Below are positions 7,186 through 14,606 of a stretch of DNA of 36,917 bases, piece after piece. Position 1 is the stretch's first letter. Each line of letters begins with the position of its first letter. Both the position numbers and the translations under genes were made by a program. The stretch covers positions 1 to 36,917 of the forward strand of contig CAKZZO010000111.1 in NCBI GenBank assembly GCA_937885175.1, given 5' to 3'. The stretch comes from an uncultured Treponema sp. Its GTDB lineage: Bacteria; Spirochaetota; Spirochaetia; Treponematales; Treponemataceae. The notes under the pieces are model-generated. The model did not search any database. It was not told where the DNA came from and saw only the letters and a list, made by a program, of their open reading frames with translations.

Positions 7186-8790
7186 ATGAGCAAGTATATA
7201 TTGGTAACAAGCGGTGTGTGTTCCAGTCTTGGGAAAGGTGTTGCAACCGCATCAATCGGGAGCCTTTTGGAATGCAGTGGTCTCAAAGTAGCAATGGTCA
7301 AATGCGACCCCTACATCAACATTGACGCAGGAACAATCAGCCCCTATCAGCAGGGAGAAGTGTATGTCACTGAAGATGGCGCAGAAACTGACTCTGATCT
7401 GGGAACCTATGCCCGTTTTACCAATATCAGCGTAAACAGCGACAACTGCGTGACGATTGGCAAAGTGTACGAAGCCGTCATCAGAAATGAGCGTGCAGGC
7501 CGCTACAATGGACGTACGGTGCAGGTCATTCCCCATGTTACGGACGAAATCAAGCGCCGCATTATGAATATCGGAACAAAAACGGGTGCTGACGTGGTAA
7601 TCGTGGAAGTAGGCGGTACGGTGGGCGACATTGAGTCCATTCCCTTCTTGGAAGCCGTGCGCCAGTTTAGCCACGAGCAGGGCAAGGGCAACTGCATCAA
7701 CGTGCACCTCACTTTGGTTCCTGCCATTATTGGCGGTGAACTAAAGACAAAGCCCACCCAGCACAGCGTAAAGCAATTGCAGGAAACCGGTATACAGCCG
7801 GACATTCTGCTCTGCCGTTGCGAGCGAAAAATCGAAGATGACATGCGCAAGAAAATTGCCCTCTTCTGTAACGTATCCGTAGGCGCGGTATTCACATCAA
7901 CTGACATCGACAAATCAATCTACGAACTTCCCGTACTCTTTCATGAGCAGGGAATAGACACGGTAATCCTGGAAAAATTAGGCTTTGCAGGCAGAACCCC
8001 CAACATCAAAATCTGGACTGACTTTTTGGGCAAACTGAAAAATCCTGCAAAAAAAATTACGGTTGCCATGGTGGGAAAGAAGGATTATCTGGACAACTGC
8101 TACAAGAGCGTTCAGGAGAGCCTGCATCATGCGGCAACCACTACATTTGGAGCCGAAGCAGAAATCCGCAAAATTGATGCGGAAACACTGGAATCCTGTG
8201 CGGACATCACTCCTTATTTTGCGGCGGTAGATGCCATTGTCATTCCGGGAAACTACGGTCAGCGAGGATTTTTGGGGCTGCTTTCCACTGTACGCTATGC
8301 CCGCGAACACAACATACCCTATCTGGGCATAGATTTGGGCATGCAGCTTATGGCTATCGAAACCGCCCGCAGCCTGCTTGGCTGGACAGATGCAGACTCC
8401 ACCGAATTCATGCAGCACTGCGAGCATCCTGTCATCAGTCTGCCAGAAGAACAGACTGGCACCTCCGCTGCAGGCGTGGTAAAACTGGGCATTTCTCCAG
8501 TAAGCATCGTAAAAGGTACAAAACTGTATGACGTTTACAAAACCGAAAGCATTCAGGAACGCCACCGCTCAAAATATACCTTTGACCGCCGCTATACCGA
8601 TGACATGGCAGCACAGAACCTCATCATTTCTGCACTTGCAAGCGATGACAACCAGGCAGAAGCCTTTGAATGGAAAAACCATCAGTGGGGCGTAGGCGTT
8701 CAGTTCCATCCGGAATTCATCTCTCGTCCTACCAAGCCTCATCCGCTTTTCAATGCCTTTATCGGAGCCGCGCTGAAAGGCAAAAAATGA
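7186..8790 (+). CDS. pyrG: CTP synthase with altered glutaminase active site
   Basis: 534 residues, close to the usual PyrG length. The synthetase half has the P-loop GVCSSLGKGVA, DPYINIDAGT and GEVYVTEDGAETD. The C-terminal class I glutaminase half keeps the His-Glu pair in GVQFHPEF. The nucleophile position, normally Cys in YLGICLGMQ, is Asp383 here (GIDLGMQ, codon GAT at 8332-8334), and the oxyanion-loop PGGFG is PGNYG. The family HYERF is TYARF. It should amidate UTP to CTP, but probably only with free ammonia unless glutamine is handled otherwise. The stop overlaps lptC by ATGA. A second, conventional pyrG elsewhere cannot be excluded. Confidence 0.9.
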   Translation: MSKYILVTSGVCSSLGKGVATASIGSLLECSGLKVAMVKCDPYINIDAGTISPYQQGEVYVTEDGAETDSDLGTYARFTNISVNSDNCVTIGKVYEAVIRNERAGRYNGRTVQVIPHVTDEIKRRIMNIGTKTGADVVIVEVGGTVGDIESIPFLEAVRQFSHEQGKGNCINVHLTLVPAIIGGELKTKPTQHSVKQLQETGIQPDILLCRCERKIEDDMRKKIALFCNVSVGAVFTSTDIDKSIYELPVLFHEQGIDTVILEKLGFAGRTPNIKIWTDFLGKLKNPAKKITVAMVGKKDYLDNCYKSVQESLHHAATTTFGAEAEIRKIDAETLESCADITPYFAAVDAIVIPGNYGQRGFLGLLSTVRYAREHNIPYLGIDLGMQLMAIETARSLLGWTDADSTEFMQHCEHPVISLPEEQTGTSAAGVVKLGISPVSIVKGTKLYDVYKTESIQERHRSKYTFDRRYTDDMAAQNLIISALASDDNQAEAFEWKNHQWGVGVQFHPEFISRPTKPHPLFNAFIGAALKGKK

Positions 8791-9344
8791 GACCTGCCCT
8801 GCTGATTGCCGCAATGTTTTTTCTCGCAGCCTGTTCACTTGACTACGGAAAGTCCGTCAATGTGGAGGATTCGATTCCAGAATTCAGGTTTACGGAGGCA
8901 AAATACTCCCAGTATGAAAACAACAAGCAGACGCTGGAAGTTTCGGCAGAAAGAATTGAGCAGTACAAAAGCGACGGTTCATCCTATGCGAGAAAAGCAA
9001 GTTTTAGGCGGTATGATGAAAAAGGCAAGGTTGAAACTGAGGGAACCTGTGACTTACTTTCCGCTGACACCCAAAAAGACCTTTACCTGCTTTTTGACAA
9101 CATCTACATGCAGTTACATTCACAGGACTTGAAAATCCAAGCAAAAACACTGCGATTTGACGGCAAAAACGAACAGATTACCAGCGGCATAGAGGACGAA
9201 GTTACTATAGAAAAAAAAGATACCCGCATTGTAGGCAGAGGCTTTAGTGCAAGTGGAGTAAGCAAAACCTTTTCCTTTGCAGATACCGTTGAAGGCACAG
9301 TCGTCACGCAGGAAGAACATGCAGAAGAAGGAGAAGACGAATGA
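8787..9344 (+). CDS. lptC: LptC-like lipoprotein
   Basis: 185 residues from an ATG overlapping the pyrG stop (ATGA). A lipobox FLAAC places the lipidated Cys at residue 16. The rest is a single beta-rich domain (about residues 30-165) resembling LptC/YrbK: FRFTEAKYSQY, then SAERIEQY, AKTLRFDG and GRGFSASG. LptC links the inner-membrane ABC transporter to periplasmic LptA. E. coli LptC is anchored by a helix, so lipidation here is a difference. Position just before LptA- and LptB-like genes supports the call. A short acidic tail ends the protein. Confidence 0.75.
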   Translation: MRPALLIAAMFFLAACSLDYGKSVNVEDSIPEFRFTEAKYSQYENNKQTLEVSAERIEQYKSDGSSYARKASFRRYDEKGKVETEGTCDLLSADTQKDLYLLFDNIYMQLHSQDLKIQAKTLRFDGKNEQITSGIEDEVTIEKKDTRIVGRGFSASGVSKTFSFADTVEGTVVTQEEHAEEGEDE

Positions 9345-10102
9345 AAAAAGCACTCTGTCTCTTTTTTGTATGCAGCCTGCTTTTTCCGCTTTTCTGTGAG
9401 ACCATCACTTTTAAGGCAGACTCCCTCACTGGAACCGCTGGCAGCAGTTCAGACACCACACGCATGCAAGGAAATGCCTTTGTAAAAACCGCCACCATGG
9501 AAATTTCGGCCGACAGCATTGAACTTTCTGGCCAAGATTACCGCTATATCATTGCGGACGGCAGCGTAACGGGAAAAAATCTTGAAAGCAAAATGGAATT
9601 TACCTGCGGAAAAATGCGCTACGACCGCCAGACCAAAATAGCCTATCTGGAAGACGCAGTTCATCTGGTGGATACGGCAAATGAAGTGACTGCTGACGCA
9701 CAGATTATCGACTACAACCAGAACACAGAAATTGCCATCATGCAAATCGGTATCAGCCTGAAGCAAAAAGACAACACCTGTACGGCAGCCTATGCAGTCT
9801 ACCGCAAGAACGACAAAATGCTGGAAATGAGCGGAAACCCAAAAATCATACAGGGGCGGGATACCTTCCGCGCTCAGGAAATCACCCTCAACCTTGACTC
9901 TCAGGAAATCACCCTGGACGGACGGGTAAGCGGCACCGTTACAGACAGCAAGAAAGAGCCTGCAAAGGCTGCAGAAGCTCCTGGGGATACAGCAAAAGAA
10001 AATCTTGGCACAGAAAATCCACCGCCACCACCAGGTGAAGAAACAGGCGCAGAGAAAGAGCCAGCGGCAGAACCAGCGGAAAAGACGGGAGAAAAGCAAT
10101 GA
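9341..10102 (+). CDS. lptA: LptA/OstA-like periplasmic protein
   Basis: 253 residues with a signal peptide (MKKALCLFFVCSLLFPLFC). The body shows repeating OstA-type strands: ITFKADSLTG, TMEISADSIELSG, MEFTCGKMRYDRQTK, NEVTADAQIIDY, FRAQEITLNLDSQEITLDG. This is the beta-jellyroll of LptA, which forms a lipid-carrying bridge across the periplasm. After about residue 205 comes a Pro/Glu/Lys/Ala-rich tail with no fold expected. It overlaps lptC and lptB by ATGA at both ends. Classical treponemes lack typical LPS, so the cargo may be another glycolipid. Confidence 0.82.
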   Translation: MKKALCLFFVCSLLFPLFCETITFKADSLTGTAGSSSDTTRMQGNAFVKTATMEISADSIELSGQDYRYIIADGSVTGKNLESKMEFTCGKMRYDRQTKIAYLEDAVHLVDTANEVTADAQIIDYNQNTEIAIMQIGISLKQKDNTCTAAYAVYRKNDKMLEMSGNPKIIQGRDTFRAQEITLNLDSQEITLDGRVSGTVTDSKKEPAKAAEAPGDTAKENLGTENPPPPPGEETGAEKEPAAEPAEKTGEKQ

Positions 10103-10866
10103 GCGAAGTATCAGAAACACAGAGTGATGACGACATACCAAAACACACACTCCGCGCAAGCAGCCTCTATAAATCTTTCGGCAAGAAAAAAGTCGTGCAG
10201 GGCGTAGACTTTTCCATGCAAACAGGCGAAGTATTGGGCTTACTGGGGCCAAACGGAGCGGGAAAAACGACAACCTTCTATATGATAGTCGGTTTCCACA
10301 AGCCTACTACGGGCGAAATATTTTTGGACGACCATCGCCTTACCCCCCTCCCCATGTACAAGCGTGCCCGTCTTGGCATTTCCTATCTGCCTCAGGAGCC
10401 AAGCGTATTCAGAAAACTGACCGTAGAAGAAAATATCTGGTCAATTTTGGAAACCAGACGCGATTTGAGCCGTGCAGAAAAAAAACAGCGTCTTGAAGAA
10501 TTGATTGAAGAATTCTCGATTGGAAGAATCCGCAAGCAGCCAGCCTTTACCCTGAGCGGTGGTGAGCGTCGCCGCACGGAAATTGCACGTTCTCTTGCCA
10601 TTGAGCCTAAATTTTTGCTTTTGGACGAACCTTTTGCCGGCATTGACCCCATTGCGGTTGCCGACATCAAGGGAATGATAACATTGCTGGCCAAGCGGGG
10701 AATCGGCATTTTGATTACCGACCACAACGTGCGCGATACCCTGGAAATCACTGACCGGGCAATTATCATCAGCACCGGTCAGATTATGATTCAGGGAAGC
10801 AAGGAAGAAATCCTTGCCAGCGAAGTCGCCCGCGAGATTTACTTGGGCAAAGACTTCAGCATGTAA
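10099..10866 (+). CDS. lptB: Lpt ABC transporter ATP-binding protein LptB
   Basis: 255 residues. Walker A GPNGAGKTT, ABC signature LSGGERRR, Walker B FLLLDEPFAGIDP and the switch His in ITDHNVRDT are all intact. The N-terminal 15 or so residues are extra compared with E. coli LptB. It powers extraction of the lipid cargo with LptF/LptG, which are not in this window. The ATG overlaps the lptA stop. It ends only three bases from the convergent DUF3791-like gene; no terminator is visible in that gap. Confidence 0.93.
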   Translation: MSEVSETQSDDDIPKHTLRASSLYKSFGKKKVVQGVDFSMQTGEVLGLLGPNGAGKTTTFYMIVGFHKPTTGEIFLDDHRLTPLPMYKRARLGISYLPQEPSVFRKLTVEENIWSILETRRDLSRAEKKQRLEELIEEFSIGRIRKQPAFTLSGGERRRTEIARSLAIEPKFLLLDEPFAGIDPIAVADIKGMITLLAKRGIGILITDHNVRDTLEITDRAIIISTGQIMIQGSKEEILASEVAREIYLGKDFSM

Positions 10867-10869
10867 GGA

Positions 10870-11310
10870 TTATGCCAATAATTTTCCTGCCCGATAGGAA
10901 CAGGCAAGATAACTCGGATTACTGTAATACACATTTGAATTGAAATAGGAAATTTCATCACTGATAAACGATGAAAACACATCAATAACCGTCTGCGCTA
11001 CATCATCAAGCATAACAGCAGAAATAAGCCGCTGATACACACGCCCAATCGCAGAAACAGAAGGAACAGTGTATTTGCACACCTTCTGCACATCATATGT
11101 TCCCTCGTCAATTGAAAGTTCTGCAACAAGTTCATCGGCAACCTGCTCAAAAGGCAGGCAATGATTCACTTCTGCAAGTCGAAGTTGACGCAAAATAATT
11201 GGCTTAGAGAAATACGAAATTATTTTTGCAGGCGTATTTTTTGTTTTCCGCGCGATATACTCAATAAGCGTACATAGATAAAAAAGATTGTCCTGCTCCT
11301 GCTCGGTCAT
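10870..11310 (-). CDS. DUF3791-like protein, partner of DUF3990 gene
   Basis: 146 residues, cytoplasmic, no catalytic motif recognised. The first half (FYLCTLIEYIARKTKNTPAK ... FEQVADELVAEL) resembles small DUF3791 helical proteins, while the second half has SAIGRVYQRLI, DVFSSFISDEISYFN and a C-terminal SYRAGKLLA. Its ATG overlaps the DUF3990 stop (ATGA), so the pair is translationally coupled. From memory DUF3990 and DUF3791 genes are often adjacent in gut bacteria. A toxin-antitoxin or modification/regulator relationship is possible but not shown. Confidence 0.6.
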   Translation of the reverse strand: MTEQEQDNLFYLCTLIEYIARKTKNTPAKIISYFSKPIILRQLRLAEVNHCLPFEQVADELVAELSIDEGTYDVQKVCKYTVPSVSAIGRVYQRLISAVMLDDVAQTVIDVFSSFISDEISYFNSNVYYSNPSYLACSYRAGKLLA

Positions 11311-11759
11311 AGTGATTCACTCCTTAAAAAAGAAAGACATTGCAATGCCCGAATAGTATGAAAACTTATTTGATGCGTCGGATGCTTGAATGCCGCCAGT
11401 TCCCAAAACGCTTTTCGAGAAATTGTGCCCGCAAGAAAATCGTTTACGAAATTCCAAATGGTATCATCTGCCATCGGCCCTTCCACAATATCATACGAGT
11501 GAACATAACCGTCTCGGCATTTACCGATAAAATCCAACCACTCGTCCGTCATTTCTTCAAATTTCAAAAGAGAAAGTGTCGGATTTTCTGCATACGAATA
11601 GACATTTATCACGCCGGATTCAGATTTTCGGTCAGCCCATTTATATGCCTGCTCATAACTATTCGTGCAATAAAATCCCCATGAAAAATCTTTTGCATAC
11701 TGCGTCTTGCGGATTTCAGGAAATTTAAGAACATCGCTGCTACCGTGATACAATTCCAT
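11307..11759 (-). CDS. DUF3990 family protein, ADP-ribosyltransferase-like
   Basis: 150 residues from the ATG at 11759. Motifs fit DUF3990: N-terminal MELYHGSSDVLKFPEIR, DFSWGFYCTNSYEQAYKWA, then EWLDFIGKCRDGYVHSYDIV and EGPMADDTIWNFVNDFLAG. The H-G near the N-terminus and the GFYxT block resemble the NAD-binding strands of ADP-ribosyltransferase-like folds; from memory Pfam groups DUF3990 with that clan, so this is inference. A longer frame would start 12 codons upstream, but an extended -10 lies 6 nt before this ATG. Coupled to the DUF3791-like gene downstream. Confidence 0.75.
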   Translation of the reverse strand: MELYHGSSDVLKFPEIRKTQYAKDFSWGFYCTNSYEQAYKWADRKSESGVINVYSYAENPTLSLLKFEEMTDEWLDFIGKCRDGYVHSYDIVEGPMADDTIWNFVNDFLAGTISRKAFWELAAFKHPTHQISFHTIRALQCLSFLRSESL

Positions 11760-11765
11760 GACTCT

Positions 11766-11774
11766 AGTATAGCA
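11766..11774 (-). promoter_or_regulatory. Extended -10 promoter of the DUF3990 gene, leaderless
   Basis: Minus strand TGC-TATACT ends 6 nt before the ATG at 11759 with no Shine-Dalgarno. The string TGTGCTATACT is identical to that in front of rpoN. Confidence 0.65.
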
Positions 11775-11820
11775 CAGAATACGAGAACGCGCCACATAAG
11801 CAGAAAGTCTGTGCTTTTAT

Positions 11821-12717
11821 CTACAGAGGCGATTTTTTCAGCACGATTTTTTTGTCATAGGCAAAGAGCGTAAGCGTGTCGCCCCGCAAGTGGTACCTGA
11901 GTAAGGCGCGATAGGGTGTATCATACATCGCCGCAAAGAAGACATATTCAGGAAGCGCATGATAGCGTGCATAGTCTGCGGCTGTGTAGTCTCCGGCTGT
12001 GTAGTCTGCGGCTGTGTCAAACCGTCTTTCCTTTTCAGTTACCAGTGCAGAAAAATCGTCGTCGTCCTCATAGTCAGAGCAGTCATCCTTAACCACATAC
12101 ATCATCCCCTGTTCATAAAAGGCTGACCCCAAAAAGTCAAAGGCAAATGTTTCGCCCTCTATCGTCACTAAAAGAGCCTCTTCCGAAAAGCAAAGCGTCA
12201 TGCTCATATCGGTCGCTTCTTTTCTGGCTTTTACTGATTTCCATTCGCCATCCAGCAGGCTTTGCCGCCGACGCGCATTGGGCCATCCCCGCTTTTTCAC
12301 AAGGGATATGATTCTGCCGCCAAGTTCAAGAGTCAAAGTACCCGTGGTAAAAGTAACATCAGCAGACATGGTGTAGGGAATCGTAATCTTGCGGGGAAGC
12401 TCCTCATTCTTTTCGCCACTATGGCAATGATTCATCACGGTAACATACAAAGCATGTTGGTCATGTGCATAGACACCTTCGATGGGCTGAGAATAACTTT
12501 CGCCTGCAACATCGCGCGGATACATCATAATGGAATTGTTGTTGATAATTACATACTCAAAGCATTGTCCATCTTCAGCAGACGCTTTCCATACCCCCAT
12601 CAAGTTCTGAAGATAATCAGGGCGATCCGTTGTATCGACATATGTTTTATGCATTTCGTTTTTGCTGCACCCAATGAATGCAACGATGCCGAGCAGACAA
12701 AACAGGATTTTTTTCAT
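11821..12717 (-). CDS. Lipoprotein with two similar beta-rich lobes
   Basis: 298 residues from the ATG at 12717, chosen because AGGAG lies 6 bases upstream and the signal peptide begins there. Lipobox: IVAFIGC. Two halves look alike: LMGVWKASAEDGQ opens the first and LLDGEWKSVKARKE the second, each followed by beta strands, as in lipocalin-like or META-like small domains; I cannot name the family. Near the C-terminus a Tyr/Asp/Ala segment (TAADYTAGDYTAADY) is encoded by a 15-bp tandem repeat, so its length may vary. Likely anchored in the envelope. Not recognised beyond this. Confidence 0.75.
   Translation of the reverse strand: MKKILFCLLGIVAFIGCSKNEMHKTYVDTTDRPDYLQNLMGVWKASAEDGQCFEYVIINNNSIMMYPRDVAGESYSQPIEGVYAHDQHALYVTVMNHCHSGEKNEELPRKITIPYTMSADVTFTTGTLTLELGGRIISLVKKRGWPNARRRQSLLDGEWKSVKARKEATDMSMTLCFSEEALLVTIEGETFAFDFLGSAFYEQGMMYVVKDDCSDYEDDDDFSALVTEKERRFDTAADYTAGDYTAADYARYHALPEYVFFAAMYDTPYRALLRYHLRGDTLTLFAYDKKIVLKKSPL
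11972..12016 (-). repeat. Three 15-bp in-frame tandem repeats
   Basis: TAGTCTGCGGCTGTG occurs three times in tandem (11972, 11987, 12002); the middle copy has one change. The unit is five codons and adds an Asp-Tyr-Thr-Ala-Ala-type pentapeptide to the lipoprotein, so copy changes keep the frame. Confidence 0.85.
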
Positions 12718-12737
12718 GTGCGACTCCTTTTTGTGAG

Positions 12738-12766
12738 AGTATAATGTCATTTTATCCATTTGTTAA
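12738..12766 (-). promoter_or_regulatory. Promoter of the two-lobed lipoprotein gene
   Basis: Minus strand TTAACA (12766-12761), 17-nt spacer, TATACT (12743-12738). It overlaps the stop of the LRR gene and gives a short leader containing AGGAG, in contrast to the leaderless promoters in this window. Confidence 0.7.
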
Positions 12767-13644
12767 TCCCGTAACCAATCGCTATCGCTATTTTTCAGTC
12801 TCGTTGCATTCTGCTTAGAATCAGTTACCGTCAACAAGGTGCCCTTTCGTGTTCTCCAACCTACAGTATTTTCAAACAAAACATCTGTAAGATTATCACA
12901 CTTGTTAAAAGCATAAAGATTAATGTATGTCACTGCAGAAGGAATCTGTATACTCTTTAGATTTGTGCATCCCCTAAACATATTCTGGTGCAAGGCAGTC
13001 ATTCCTACAGATAATGCAATTTCGCGTAAATTTATACATCCACTGAACATCCCCAAACCTTGGCCTGCAATATCATTTGAACTTATTATCGTACTATTCG
13101 TTACAGTATCGGGGATGCGGACAGCATTAAGCCCTACGCACCCTTCAAATGCATAATTACCTATTTGTATCACACCATCCGGTATTGTTATTGATTCAAG
13201 CGCAGAGCAGCCAGAAAATGAATAATTGCCCAAGATTCTTGCCGCAGGCGGAAGCTGTACAGACTGTAAGTAAGTGCAATTTCTAAATGCACCATAATTA
13301 AGCATATATAAATTTGTAGGCAAAACAATGGAAGCAATTTTGCTATCACTAAATACATCACCCAAGACTATTCCCGAATCTTCTATTTTAAAGAATTTTT
13401 TGCTATAGCCGGCATACCAATAATTTGAAGTTGTTTCAGAAGGAATTGCCTCAGACATATCAATTGTGATTTCCGCTGCACTTTCCGCTGTACTTCCTTT
13501 CAATTTTTCCGATAGAGCCTTAATATTCTCACTTGAGAATGTTCCTTGCAGTGTAATTTTTACAGCATCATTGCCCATAAGCAAGGATAAGTAAGAAAAT
13601 ATTCGAAATTGTTTTATCTGTAATAACGATATTGTTTGGGTCAT
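12763..13644 (-). CDS. LRR (BspA-like) part of a frameshifted lipoprotein
   Basis: This frame encodes about five leucine-rich repeats of the treponemal/BspA type, for example YGAFRNCTYLQSVQLP, YSFSGCSALESITIP, YAFEGCVGLNAVRIP and NMFRGCTNLKSIQIP. Such repeats form surface-exposed solenoids that bind host or bacterial proteins. Upstream of them SYLSLLMGNDAVKITLQG is the usual spacer domain of these proteins. No signal peptide or ribosome site fits an independent start, and the upstream lipoprotein frame runs into this one, so I read it as the 3' part of one gene broken by a single-base shift near 13595-13600. Confidence 0.8.
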   Translation of the reverse strand: MTQTISLLQIKQFRIFSYLSLLMGNDAVKITLQGTFSSENIKALSEKLKGSTAESAAEITIDMSEAIPSETTSNYWYAGYSKKFFKIEDSGIVLGDVFSDSKIASIVLPTNLYMLNYGAFRNCTYLQSVQLPPAARILGNYSFSGCSALESITIPDGVIQIGNYAFEGCVGLNAVRIPDTVTNSTIISSNDIAGQGLGMFSGCINLREIALSVGMTALHQNMFRGCTNLKSIQIPSAVTYINLYAFNKCDNLTDVLFENTVGWRTRKGTLLTVTDSKQNATRLKNSDSDWLRD

Positions 13645-14596
13645 ATTCAGTGACCGCTTTTGAAAATTTATATTCGGTATCTTTAAGGGCTGAAATACGC
13701 ATAAAAATAATTCCTGTGCCCTTTGGAACAAGTGTTATCATATCCCCATAACACGCTAATCCATCATAGTCAGAAGAAAATTCTGCTATGCTGTTTCCAA
13801 ACTCAATTTTCAAATCTCCTTGTTTGAAAAAAGAGCACAAAGAATCAGTGGTGACGGCAAAATAATATATAGCCGTACTGTCAGCAGAAAGTGTTCCCGT
13901 TGTTTCATAAGACAGAGGGCTTGCAAGGCTTGTTACGGCATTTGTTGTTGCTCCAAAGACTCTTTCTTCTGAAAGTGAAACTGGCTCATCATTCTCCAAA
14001 ACTGCAATGGAAAAACAACCATCGGGAGAATTCTCTGCCAATCCAACTCTGAGCCAAACCGTTCTATCCCGCGCTACGGAAACTTTTTCTTTTGCGGAAA
14101 TTTTTCCACCTTCTGTATAGCCGCTAGATGTGTCAAAAGTCCAATATTCATTTTTGCTTTCTGAATACCAATAGTGGCCAGAAAGTGTGGGATCTGAACC
14201 AAATGTACCTTTTATGTTTACTTGGCAACCACCATTTTCTGCTGAGTATTCATCTGTGCCATTCGCACTATCATTCCAAAAGATTCTGTATGCTTTATCT
14301 TCCTTTGCGGAAAATGACAACACTACATATCCGCTCGGAGCAATTCTTCCCCATACCCATGCATCATCTGGCACATCCGCCCCCGTTGTGATTTTGGTTT
14401 TATAATCTTCTGCCGCAGACTCATCACCGCTAGTTCCAGTAGTTTCCTTGCCATAATCAACACCTAAAGCATTTGCCAAAGATTCACATGCACTCGGATT
14501 CTTCTCATTAAGTGAATTTGCACAGGATAAGTAAAACACACCAGTGCAGCAACTTAATAACATAGCACACCTAAACAATACCTCTGTCATCTTCAT
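13568..14596 (-). CDS. 5' part of the frameshifted LRR lipoprotein
   Basis: 342 residues from the ATG at 14596 (AAGGAGG five bases upstream). Signal peptide with lipobox near VFYLSC makes it a lipoprotein. The middle has paired beta domains with WVWGRIAPSGYVVLSFSA and WLRVGLAENSPDGCFSIAV. The end, KAVTEYDPNNIVITDKTISN, leads into the spacer of an LRR protein, but the frame then closes after about 12 residues. Removing one T from the TTTT run (complement of 13596-13599) would join it to the LRR frame and give about 610 residues. It starts 10 bases after the CHAT gene and is probably in the same transcript. Confidence 0.78.
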   Translation of the reverse strand: MKMTEVLFRCAMLLSCCTGVFYLSCANSLNEKNPSACESLANALGVDYGKETTGTSGDESAAEDYKTKITTGADVPDDAWVWGRIAPSGYVVLSFSAKEDKAYRIFWNDSANGTDEYSAENGGCQVNIKGTFGSDPTLSGHYWYSESKNEYWTFDTSSGYTEGGKISAKEKVSVARDRTVWLRVGLAENSPDGCFSIAVLENDEPVSLSEERVFGATTNAVTSLASPLSYETTGTLSADSTAIYYFAVTTDSLCSFFKQGDLKIEFGNSIAEFSSDYDGLACYGDMITLVPKGTGIIFMRISALKDTEYKFSKAVTEYDPNNIVITDKTISNIFLLILAYGQ

Positions 14597-14606
14597 ACGC
14601 GCCTCC

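Noticed and set aside
7978..8565. A 195-codon open frame antisense to pyrG
   Set aside because: Lies wholly within a conserved enzyme gene and has no recognisable features.
9449..10273. A 274-codon open frame antisense to lptA and lptB
   Set aside because: Its Cys/Arg/Phe-rich composition is that of a shadow frame, no ribosome site fits, and the plus-strand genes are well supported.
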